This document shows positions 1-7,855 of a stretch of DNA of 64,000 nt, piece after piece (position 1 is the stretch's first letter; each line of letters opens with the position of its first letter). Below the pieces are notes generated by a model. It had not been told where the DNA came from, searched no databases, and saw only the letters and a program-made list of their open reading frames with translations. Position numbers and translations under genes: made by a program. Source of the stretch: Apiotrichum sp. Y4204 (lineage: Eukaryota; Basidiomycota; Tremellomycetes; Trichosporonales; Trichosporonaceae); the NCBI GenBank assembly GCA_025531455.1, contig JAMYHL010000057.1, forward strand, positions 1-64,000, given 5' to 3'.

Positions 1-65
1 AGAGAAGGAGCCAGGGCGAGTAACATCACGTGATCCCGGAACCCGAAGGCAGGCGAAGTAACAAG

Positions 66-335
66 TTACTCGTGACATGTGCAATGCGCACAGCGATCGG
101 CCTCTACCTCGTTAGAACTACTCGCGAGTACTGGGGCGAACTCACCAACAACACCACGAACCACAACACCATGGAGCCGGAGGGTATCCGAATACGAGCG
201 CAGATTCTTGCGCGCCGACGGAGACTTGGTATTCTTCTGCGCTTTCTTGAAGCGCGCCTGAAGAGCGGAAAGGCCAATCGAGCCGGCCGCAGGAATAAAC
301 GAATTGATGTTGCGGTAATTCTTAGAACGAACCAT
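66..335 (-). CDS. small uncharacterised basic protein, possibly truncated by the window edge
   Basis: An 89-residue reading frame opens at an ATG in good context (335) and stops at 66. The N-terminal half is basic and begins MVRSKNYRNINSFIPAAG; it reads like real protein. The C-terminal half is less convincing. A canonical GTGAGT donor lies at 145, so the true gene may use 146-335 as its first exon and continue beyond the window start. I do not recognise the family and see no domain, signal peptide or membrane segment. The start is chosen because the frame further upstream is only a hydrophobic run without good context. Confidence 0.35.
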   Translation of the reverse strand: MVRSKNYRNINSFIPAAGSIGLSALQARFKKAQKNTKSPSARKNLRSYSDTLRLHGVVVRGVVGEFAPVLASSSNEVEADRCAHCTCHE

Positions 336-837
336 GATCAAAACGAGCTGTTGAGAAGGATGTTGTAACAACAAGAGAAAGATCGTGTGAAGCTGGGTTA
401 AGTATCGTGAGCACGACACACACGCCCGCGCAGTGTCCCATCATCCACGGCGTCACCATCCGCCCTCGCATCATCCATCCTCACATCATCCACGGACTAC
501 ACCCGCGCCCTACCGTCATGAATCCTCGCCAAGCTATTACCATGTGCGCCCCTCGATCTGCACGACGAGTTATCCACCATCCGCATCCACACACGACCAC
601 CCTTCTTCGTCCTCGATCTCTCCTCTAGAGACGGGAGGATGTCATGCCCTGCAAGACAAACAAACAAGACGCGCCGAAGATCACCGAGCCCCGTGGGGAC
701 TCCACAGGCTTCGGTCGAAAGCGATACGTCCGTTCTCGAACTCCACGCGCGCCGATGCCCTCGTCGGGCCATCCGTGAAGGAACGCTCCACCATCGGCGT
801 CGGTTAAGTAGAAGAAGCGATGCGGGGTGAACAGTTC

Positions 838-864
838 GATCTCGAACTCGACGAGTTCGAGATC
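838..864. repeat. perfect 13-bp inverted repeat with 1-bp centre
   Basis: The arms GATCTCGAACTCG and CGAGTTCGAGATC are exact reverse complements separated by a single A. The element lies 21 bp before a TATATAAG box. It could be a dimeric transcription-factor site or a hairpin in RNA. Confidence 0.7.
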
Positions 865-885
865 TGACTATGGGGGCCACCACGA

Positions 886-893
886 TATATAAG
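886..893 (+). promoter_or_regulatory. TATA-like element without an evident gene downstream
   Basis: TATATAAG, identical to the box in front of the secreted-protein gene at 1730. The next plausible coding start on this strand is more than 900 bp away, so it may drive an unrecognised transcript or be fortuitous. Confidence 0.3.
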
Positions 894-1729
894 ACGAGCG
901 ATTCGAGCTCGTACCAGGTAGCAAATGTATATCTTGCATTTCTCATACGAACTTTCCTACAACCGACTGCAGTCTCTTTATACCTAGTTACCTCCGTGGG
1001 CCTGTGCCGCCATTGGGATCCCTAGACGCCACCAGCCTTACACTATATGCGTCCTATCTCCACGCCAACGTGGATCCAGAGATATAGTACGGCGAGCACC
1101 TTGAATGATAGGTCTAGAAGTCGCGACCTTTGCAATCAGTCTGTATGTCTTTGTCACTGAATCGCTACTGGATACTGCTTCACGGGATACTGAAAATCAC
1201 GGCAGACCGGGCTGCGAACTACGGTATTTTGCGAGAAACGCCTCTGGCCCACCAACACGTTCTACCCTGTACCGTACAGCACGCGTTTGAGGACCCCGGA
1301 GGCTCAACCTCGCGTCTACCGTCCGTCTCTTTGGCGGTCGCTGGGCCTCGATCCTAGCATTCGGGTTGAATGCGGTGCTCGCTGTCCTGGATGTGCGTGC
1401 TGATGGAGTGTGGAGGGTGAAGAGTGAACAGACGCGACAGCTTTTACCACAGCCTTCCACCACACAGAGTACAGTACCACAGCCTACAACCCACCGCCTT
1501 GTGTTCTTTCCCTGTGCGTTTCATGTTTCATCCTCACAAACTCGCCGTAGAACCCAAAAAGTTGAGGTTGTGGATGCGATGCAAACCTTTGCTTTTCCTA
1601 CTGATGTGCACGTCGCAATCATCGCATCTGTCGAGCTCGGGGTACCGTACAGCGTGTAAATCTAGTGTGATGCACAACAGAATCATACCTACAGTGTGTC
1701 AAAGTGGTGAAGAAGGGTTTGGGGCTCGA

Positions 1730-1737
1730 TATATAAG
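1730..1737 (+). promoter_or_regulatory. TATA box of the 1815 gene
   Basis: TATATAAG lies 85 bp before the start codon, a normal distance for a focused fungal promoter with a short leader. The leader is A/C-rich and ends in CACCATGA. Confidence 0.6.
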
Positions 1738-1814
1738 GACACACAGTTGGAGAAACTTGAGGACACACAAACATCCACCCAAGAAAACGCTACTCCCCTC
1801 GACTCCACCCCACC

Positions 1815-2777
1815 ATGAAGCTCACTGTTGCAGCAACGACGCTGGCCTCAGCCACGCTAGCAATGGCCGCCATCACCCCCGAAATGCTCACCGCCATCGC
1901 CCCAGACTCGGCCGAGTGCAAGGGCGGTGAGCAGTGCCGCACCGCCGCGCAGGTCGCGCCGCTTCTCGACGCGGCATTCGCAAAGTGGGGGATCACAAAC
2001 GGCAACGAGATGGCCGCCGTGACCGCCATGATGGCGATGGAGTCTGTCCAGTTCCAGTTTAACCGCAACCAGTCTCCTGGGCGGCCGGGGCAGGGCACCG
2101 CGAATATGCAGATGCCAAACTTCAATGTCATGTACGCACGCGCCCTGGCCGAGGGGGACGCGGCACTCAAGCCCCAGGTCGAAGCGCTCAACCTCCCCGA
2201 GCCGGCCGACGCCGAAAAAGCCAATCCCGCCGTCCTCGACGCCATGCTCACCCTCCTCACCCAGGACCAGTACAACTTTGGCTCCGGGCCGTGGTTCATG
2301 GCCTCGCAGTGCAAGGACGCTCACGACGCATTTACCAAGGGCGCCGACGAGGGCTGGGCAGCATACCTCAAGTGTGTGGGCGTTGAGGCGGGCGAACGCC
2401 AGGCATACTTTGACAAGGCAAAGACGGCGTTTGCAGGCTACAAGCCCGGCAGCGGCAGCGGCGGCGAGGCTCCCAAGAAGGAGAAGACAGCGCCAGCGCC
2501 ACCAACAGCCCAGCAAAACCCGCCAGCTCCAGCCGCACCTGCAAAGCAAGACCCACCCGCCCCGCCGCCCGCTGAAAAGGCCGTCGGCGGTCCGATGGAC
2601 CCCCCTACTCCAGCTTCTTCAGCTCCTGCCAATCCTCCGGCCCACGCCGCCCCGTCGGCTCAACAGCCCCCACCTCCCGCTCAGCTTGTCGCTGCTGCTC
2701 CCCCGCTGACGCCTCCCGCCCCTGCCAACAAGAAGTGCAAGCGCTGGCGCCGAAAGCGCTCGGTTTCTCCCCAGTAG
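1815..2777 (+). CDS. secreted alpha-rich protein with proline-rich basic tail
   Basis: This is a 320-residue single-exon gene. Residues 1-18 form a clear signal peptide (MKLTVAATTLASATLAMA). A compact region of about 185 residues follows, with four cysteines in the contexts ECKGGEQC, SQCKD and LKCVG, suggesting two disulfides in an extracellular fold. From about residue 210 the chain is Pro/Ala/Gln-rich low complexity, and it ends in a strongly basic tail (KKCKRWRRKRS). The start has a good context and a TATA box 85 bp upstream. I cannot name the family with certainty. A lysozyme-like or other secreted helical fold is possible, but no catalytic motif is obvious. The likely location is outside the cell or in the wall. 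Confidence 0.75.
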   Translation: MKLTVAATTLASATLAMAAITPEMLTAIAPDSAECKGGEQCRTAAQVAPLLDAAFAKWGITNGNEMAAVTAMMAMESVQFQFNRNQSPGRPGQGTANMQMPNFNVMYARALAEGDAALKPQVEALNLPEPADAEKANPAVLDAMLTLLTQDQYNFGSGPWFMASQCKDAHDAFTKGADEGWAAYLKCVGVEAGERQAYFDKAKTAFAGYKPGSGSGGEAPKKEKTAPAPPTAQQNPPAPAAPAKQDPPAPPPAEKAVGGPMDPPTPASSAPANPPAHAAPSAQQPPPPAQLVAAAPPLTPPAPANKKCKRWRRKRSVSPQ

Positions 2778-3259
2778 AATCCAAACTCGGCGACTAGTCC
2801 ATCCGTCTCCGCTTATGATAGACAAACGCACACATACACGTTAGACATGCATTGCATTTTGTTATACAGTACATACCGAGTGTTGCGGCAAGGTGCCTCC
2901 CACCCGTGCAAAAGTCACCGCGCACCTATGTGCCCTCTTGGCTATGGTTTTGGCTGGTACTGGTTGTATTGACTGGCCTCTGGGAAGGGGTTTCGGCACC
3001 GAGCTCCACTTTGACTTTCCCGACAATGCCGCACTCGCCATCAAACAGCTCTCATCGTTGTGATCGTTGCGGGACACTCTTAGTGCTATTTAAGACGCCT
3101 GGGCACAAAATCCCCGCTCAAGCCACAATGTGCTTTCAAGATGTGTCGTTCAGGTGGAGTCGTTTGGTTTTCAGGAGCGAAACGGCAACTACATGATGCA
3201 TGTCACATGTGGAGAGGTCTCGCAATGAATCTTGTCGACGGGACGCGATGCTCTCTCAA
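2778..3259. other. convergent 3' intergenic region
   Basis: This lies between the stop of the secreted-protein gene (+) and the stop of the kinase-like gene (-). No protein-like frame or RNA gene was seen. Confidence 0.5.
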
Positions 3260-4212
3260 TCAGTCAGAGTCAGAATCATAAGAGTCAGGGCTCTCGTCGA
3301 GCTGAGAAAGCTCGTCGAGCGTCTGCCTGACAGAGTACTGTTTAGCCAGCTCAAAGACTTCTTCAGGTGTTTTGCCGACCATGTCGCGATTCCTTGATGC
3401 CCATTCCTCGCAGACCTCGGGGGTGTACGTCGCCAGAGTGGCAGAGCCAAAGAGATCTGTAATCTTAATGCGACCTTGCGGGTCTCGCCGGATCTCCGAT
3501 GATAGATCAGAAACAACGTTCAATACGCCCGTCGCGTGAATGAGCTTGATAGCCTCCACGATTTCATCCCTGGCGAAATGAGCTTTCTAGGTTGACATTG
3601 GTGTACGCACTGAACCACCTTTGTGCACATTTCGTGCTGTGGCAATGACTCGCCCGCGTCTTCAAAGACATGACAAAACAGAGATCCGCTCGCAAAGAGG
3701 CCACAGTATCTAGGGAGGGCTTTTCCCTGGGCACTCGCCGCCATGGTGAAGAACTGTCCCTCTTCGATAAAGTGTTTGAACACGAGCGTCGTCGGCGGCC
3801 ATGCAGCAAGATCCAACAGTTTTACAACGAGTCCCGGTGTCGTCTTGGCCTCGCCAATGCGTAATGCCGCTTTATACGTGTCGCATACGAGAGACTCTGG
3901 CGCTTGCTTTCCGAGGTACGAGCCAAAGACAATGGTTGGCCGGTCCAGTACGTCTTCCTGCCCCACGGGTGGCTGTTTTCGTGGAGGAAACTGCCCCACT
4001 GGCAAGTTGCTCAAGTCGACACGGGACAGATTCAGCGCAGGAGTGTGCTGATGAGGGGCCCAGTTGGAGGCGCGTGGTGTGTCAGGCGGAATGTCGATGC
4101 AGACGGCATTGGACTGGTGTTAGCGCGTACTGTACGCATCTTGGCAGAGCCTGATGACCTTTACATTTTGAAGCTTTTCGATAGCCTCGGTAACATCCAT
4201 TTGGGAGGCCAT
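3260..4212 (-). CDS. small degenerate protein-kinase-like protein
   Basis: Three exons (4165-4212, 3611-4113, 3260-3569) are joined by introns of 51 nt (GTAAAG...CTAACACCAG) and 41 nt (GTGCGT...CGCCAG), giving 286 residues. The order of elements resembles a small fungal kinase: a VVKLL strand, an EEG helix segment, a hinge-like CHVFEDAGE, then HATGVLNVVSDLSSEIRR and ITDLFGSATL where kinases have the HxD catalytic loop and DFG. The catalytic loop lacks the usual His, and DFG is replaced by DLFG, so activity is doubtful and a pseudokinase is likely. The C-terminus is acidic (DESPDSYDSDSD). The gene is transcribed divergently from the nuclease-like gene at 5099. A decayed paralogue lies at 6640-7478. 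The kinase assignment rests on pattern similarity only. Confidence 0.6.
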
Positions 4213-5098
4213 GGTGCACACTGGTAGAAGCCCGAGATTGCTGCACAACACTGGGGGATGAGGTGATGGATAAATGTATAGAGCCAGAATGAGAGTAATC
4301 GTGTAATTGACTTGATGGTTGTTCAATCACTTGGCCGCAGCCGTGCTGAACGGGATAGACAGCATGGAACCCGAACGGGACACCGGTCCGACCCTTTGCT
4401 GCCCGCCATGCCCATGCTTGCAACGACGGTCGAGACTGCAGGGTTCTCGTAATGGCCACGGGGTCCAGGGCCCACAGGGAGGCCGGCCAGGAGGGGGGAA
4501 ACGTACTGTACGTGTCTTGACGCGTGTCGTCCGGTGTTGACACTGCTAGGTGTGAGGTTTCCAACGGTAACCTTCTTCTTTACGTTGGCACACGTTCGAG
4601 ATTGCATCGCCTGGCACTGCCGCTGACCTGAACGTTCCAGTGAATCTCTCTCCCAGCCACCTCATCTTCTAAATACATGTTCTTCGAAAGTTTGATGTGC
4701 TTCTTCTAACCAGCACAGGGGAAGTTCGTGCTCGACCGACCTTTTGTGCGCATCTTCTGACCTCCCGGTGAACAGCAGTAGCCTCGTTATGGTCATATCG
4801 GTGGGCAGTACACTAACTACTACGGTCACTGAACCTACATCCCAACGCATCAGATTCTCCCACTTGACACCGTCCAAAGCACCAACGGCCGTCGCCTCTC
4901 CCCGAACATTCACCGCGGTTCGTAAGCCTCAACTTTAGCGGAACCGAGATATCAAGGCATTCGAGCCCTTTGGTGTCTATCGCATCCTTGTCCTCTTACG
5001 TCTCTCAGACCTTCTCCGCTCTAAACGTCTTCCATTCCCACTCTTCTTCATCCAATTCACTCACCAGATTACTCACACATTCGCACGCCCACTCCCTC
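4213..5098. other. divergent promoter region between kinase-like and nuclease-like genes
   Basis: These 886 bp separate two start codons that face away from each other (4212 on -, 5099 on +). Shared regulation is therefore possible. No convincing coding exon or RNA gene was seen. Confidence 0.5.
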
Positions 5099-6487
5099 AT
5101 GCGTTTTAGTAGACTTGTTCACTTTGCAGCTCTCGTGCTGTTCTCGGCAGCTGTACCCATCTCCCAAGACCACGACAGCTCTCTGTCGACCGACATATCC
5201 TCGTCCGACATATCCTCGACCGACACAGCATCGACCGACACATTATCGACCGAAAAATCAGGCACTAACTCATTGACGACCGACGCATCCCGGGTCAATA
5301 TACCGGTCGTGTTCTGGTCCTCACAACAGCTCGAACACGAAGTGGAGACGCAGACGGAACATGTGTACGACTTAGCCTCGGTCAATACCCGTCTTCAGCG
5401 ACGTGTTCGCATCGAAGCCCCAGGAAGGCAGCGTCGGGCCCGCACGAAGCTCAGGGGGAAAGGCAATGGCAAAGGGGGCAAGCAGCCAGGCAAGAAAAAC
5501 AACTCTGGTCACCGACCGACGGCGAAAACGAACAAGAAGCGGCCTACAGGTCTGACTGGCAAGCCCAAACCAAAAAAGTCTCTTGATCTCCTGCCTGCCA
5601 TTGACAAGTTTGACATGTTGCTCAACTTTACGATGGCCGGCAAATCTTCGAGCACACGAGAAATTTCTCCGGACATGATGCTTAGGGCTCGAATGCCACA
5701 GGCTATCACATTCAAGATGATACCTTACACCTTCCCAAAATCGTCCAACCTCTTCCGTGCACGAACACAGGCCGGTTTCGAGCGTGCCATGGTCATGCTC
5801 AAGCAAGCAAGTCTTGTCAAGCTACAGTCTATTCGTCCTATATCCGGCGAAGTGGACTTGACACAAATCATGCAACAGACCATGGGGAGTGTTGTTAATG
5901 AGATTCTTGCAGCGGTTGGCGTCAAAAGTGCTCGGTGGCACATGGTCGGCCTGGGCAAGGGTGCCATTCCCGACCTGGCTCTTACCGAGCTCAAGGCCAA
6001 TGGGCAGAGCCAGAGCCCTCGTGCCGTCATCGAAGTCAAAACAACTAGCAGCCCGCCCAATGCCATGATGGAGGAAATTATCGACCAAATCGAGAGGCAA
6101 GAATACGAATTGCACCGCATCACAAATGGGACCCACTTGATTCCGACACTGATGGGGGATCTCGACATTCGAGGGGTGGCTAGAAAAAACAGGAGAAAGT
6201 CCACCAAAGTGTTGGAACAGGTTAGTGATGTGCTGCAAACGCTACGGCAACCCCCAGCGCGAACCTACTCAGCGCTGACACCCCAGGTTATTACTGAAAT
6301 GTTCAGCACGGGCGCAAGAGTTGGGGCACTCACCAACTTGGAGGACTGGCTCGTTCTCCAACGAACGGGCGGAGCAATCTCCGCATCCCATGTTTCTGGA
6401 GTCTCTGGTGAAATTCCTGCTCGTAAAAGCCGAGGGCTTGAGATTATGCTGGGCATGTCGATGAAGGCTCTAGGCCGCGGCAGGTAG
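5099..6487 (+). CDS. secreted protein with PD-(D/E)XK-nuclease-like signature
   Basis: This is a 462-residue single-exon gene. The frame is open upstream but has no ATG there. The ATG at 5099 gives a classic signal peptide (MRFSRLVHFAALVLFSAAVP). A Ser/Thr/Asp repeat region follows, made of degenerate STD-type units, and then a strongly basic stretch (about residues 100-160, several KKNN/KKRP/KPKPKKS clusters) that resembles a nuclear-localisation signal. The C-terminal half contains IPDL (D292), then AVIEVKTT (E312, K314), then a helix DQIERQEYE. This is the spacing and order expected of a PD-(D/E)XK nuclease core. A secretion signal combined with an NLS-like stretch and a nuclease-like core suggests an exported effector or toxin-like protein. 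That role is inference. A kinase-like gene and its decayed copy flank it. Confidence 0.65.
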   Translation: MRFSRLVHFAALVLFSAAVPISQDHDSSLSTDISSSDISSTDTASTDTLSTEKSGTNSLTTDASRVNIPVVFWSSQQLEHEVETQTEHVYDLASVNTRLQRRVRIEAPGRQRRARTKLRGKGNGKGGKQPGKKNNSGHRPTAKTNKKRPTGLTGKPKPKKSLDLLPAIDKFDMLLNFTMAGKSSSTREISPDMMLRARMPQAITFKMIPYTFPKSSNLFRARTQAGFERAMVMLKQASLVKLQSIRPISGEVDLTQIMQQTMGSVVNEILAAVGVKSARWHMVGLGKGAIPDLALTELKANGQSQSPRAVIEVKTTSSPPNAMMEEIIDQIERQEYELHRITNGTHLIPTLMGDLDIRGVARKNRRKSTKVLEQVSDVLQTLRQPPARTYSALTPQVITEMFSTGARVGALTNLEDWLVLQRTGGAISASHVSGVSGEIPARKSRGLEIMLGMSMKALGRGR

Positions 6488-6639
6488 TCCAACTCGACTT
6501 TGTCATAGAAGTCATGAATAGATGGTGTCGACTGTGATTCGTCATATGTGGTCCGAGCTACGGGAGGCAGGACCGGTGTCCCTGCCCGAGACGGGCGCAG
6601 CGACCATCGGAAATCAAACAAACAGGAGTTGCAGACGGC

Positions 6640-7478
6640 CGCAGTCGAGGGTTGGACTGACAGTCTCAATAATCTAGGGGGAACTTCATCGAGGGTGCGC
6701 TTCATGTCGTTCACAGCTCTGTGTGCGAGCACCTCTTCGCGAGTCTTTCTTGTAGCGATAAGCCCACTGCCTGCAAGACGCGGCTGTGTACAGTACCGTT
6801 GCAGGGTTGTTGCTCCGTACAAAGTGGTGAACATGATGTGACCCTGTGGATGTCGACGAATGTCTTGTCGATGGTACGCTGCTTTGACCACACCGGTCGC
6901 GGGGATTCGCTTGAGGGCCGCGACAAGTTGCTCCCTTTGAGGTCAGTCATGTCCGTCAGAGCGGTCGGGTGATGGACGTACTGTAACTGCTCTGATAAAA
7001 TCTCGTCGTCGGTCAGCTCGCAGCCAGGATCCACAAAGATGTGACAGTAAGCTGTCCCGCTTGCAAACTACCGGCCATAGCCGACTGCAATCCCCCCTGC
7101 ACACTGGCAGCCATGCGCAAAATTGTCCCTTTGTGGATGGACTCTTCGTACGCAGAGGCCATTGGAGGTAAGAAACGCCTAATTTATGATTTCGACGACC
7201 CGTCCGCGTATCCTGCGCAGCCGCACCATCGCGGGGTGTCGCGGTGAGCGCCTCCTTGTCAATAGTGCCACCGACATAATCTGTCACTGCGACAAGTAGG
7301 GGAGCAAGTTCCCCACCCTCGTCATCCCCCACGATGGGGTACGGTCGCGGCGGCAGTGTTCCTTCGGATAGGCTCTCTGAATCCACAAACGACAAGTTGA
7401 CAGCCGGAACGAGTTGATTCGGAGCCCGACTGCCGGCCTTTGGCAGTTGGATGGGATCTCGAGCCGGACGACATCGGC
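6640..7478 (-). pseudogene. decayed paralogue of the 3260-4212 kinase-like gene
   Basis: Segments in different frames match the intact gene in order. ADVVRLEIP matches SNAVCIDIP. APNQLVPAVNLSFVD matches APHQHTPALNLSRVD. RVVEIIN followed by a stop matches LVVKLLDL. YEESIHKGTILRMAAS matches KHFIEEGQFFTMAAS. FASGTAYCHIFVDPG matches FASGSLFCHVFEDAG. DIRRHPQGHI matches EIRRDPQGRI. The 3' intron is conserved in position (GTACGT...CTCAAAG, 6938-6983 approximately): LQ|EQLVAALKRIPATG against VQ|DEIVEAIKLIHATG. At least three frame changes and two in-frame stops (the TAG after VVEIIN and another before FASG) separate the segments, and the normal stop is lost. Both ends are approximate. Confidence 0.7.
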
Positions 7479-7855
7479 CTGCTGTCAATGCTGGAGGGTA
7501 ATATTGATCCGAGAAGATGTCATGCTGAATTTTTTATCGCCGAATCTGCTCATTAGCGACGGCCCACGCCAACAGCGGCTGGCATTGGAGGCGCAGTTGA
7601 TCTTGACTGCTTGGAGACGGTTAGAAGACGAAAGGTATGGATAAGGTGAAATGTGAAAGAGAGGGAGAATTGGGAATTGCGACATTGCTGGCCGGGCTGC
7701 TGTGTAAGTCTGTCGGTAGATGTTAATCTCGCCCGTCGTGCCCAGAACATCCACTACTACGATCGCAACCGCCAGACATGAATAATCGCTCGCAACACAA
7801 CATAGTATAACACATGAATCGCTCTAGCTCATCAGAACGTCATTACACTCATCCC
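7479..7855. other. region between decayed kinase-like copy and arrestin gene
   Basis: Short frames only. By position it should hold the remnant of the decayed gene's first exon, but I could not align one convincingly. Confidence 0.4.

Larger units (their letters stand above)
336..1814. other. gene-free stretch
   Basis: About 1.5 kb with no reading frame that looks like protein. It contains clustered CATCATCCA-type imperfect repeats near 440-500, a perfect palindrome at 838-864 followed by a TATA-like element at 886-893, and the promoter of the secreted-protein gene at its right end. A short non-coding transcript downstream of 886 is conceivable but not shown. Confidence 0.5.

Noticed and set aside
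4970..5098. Upstream extension of the nuclease-like gene
   Set aside because: The frame is open but has no ATG. Starting at 5099 places a clean signal peptide at the N-terminus.
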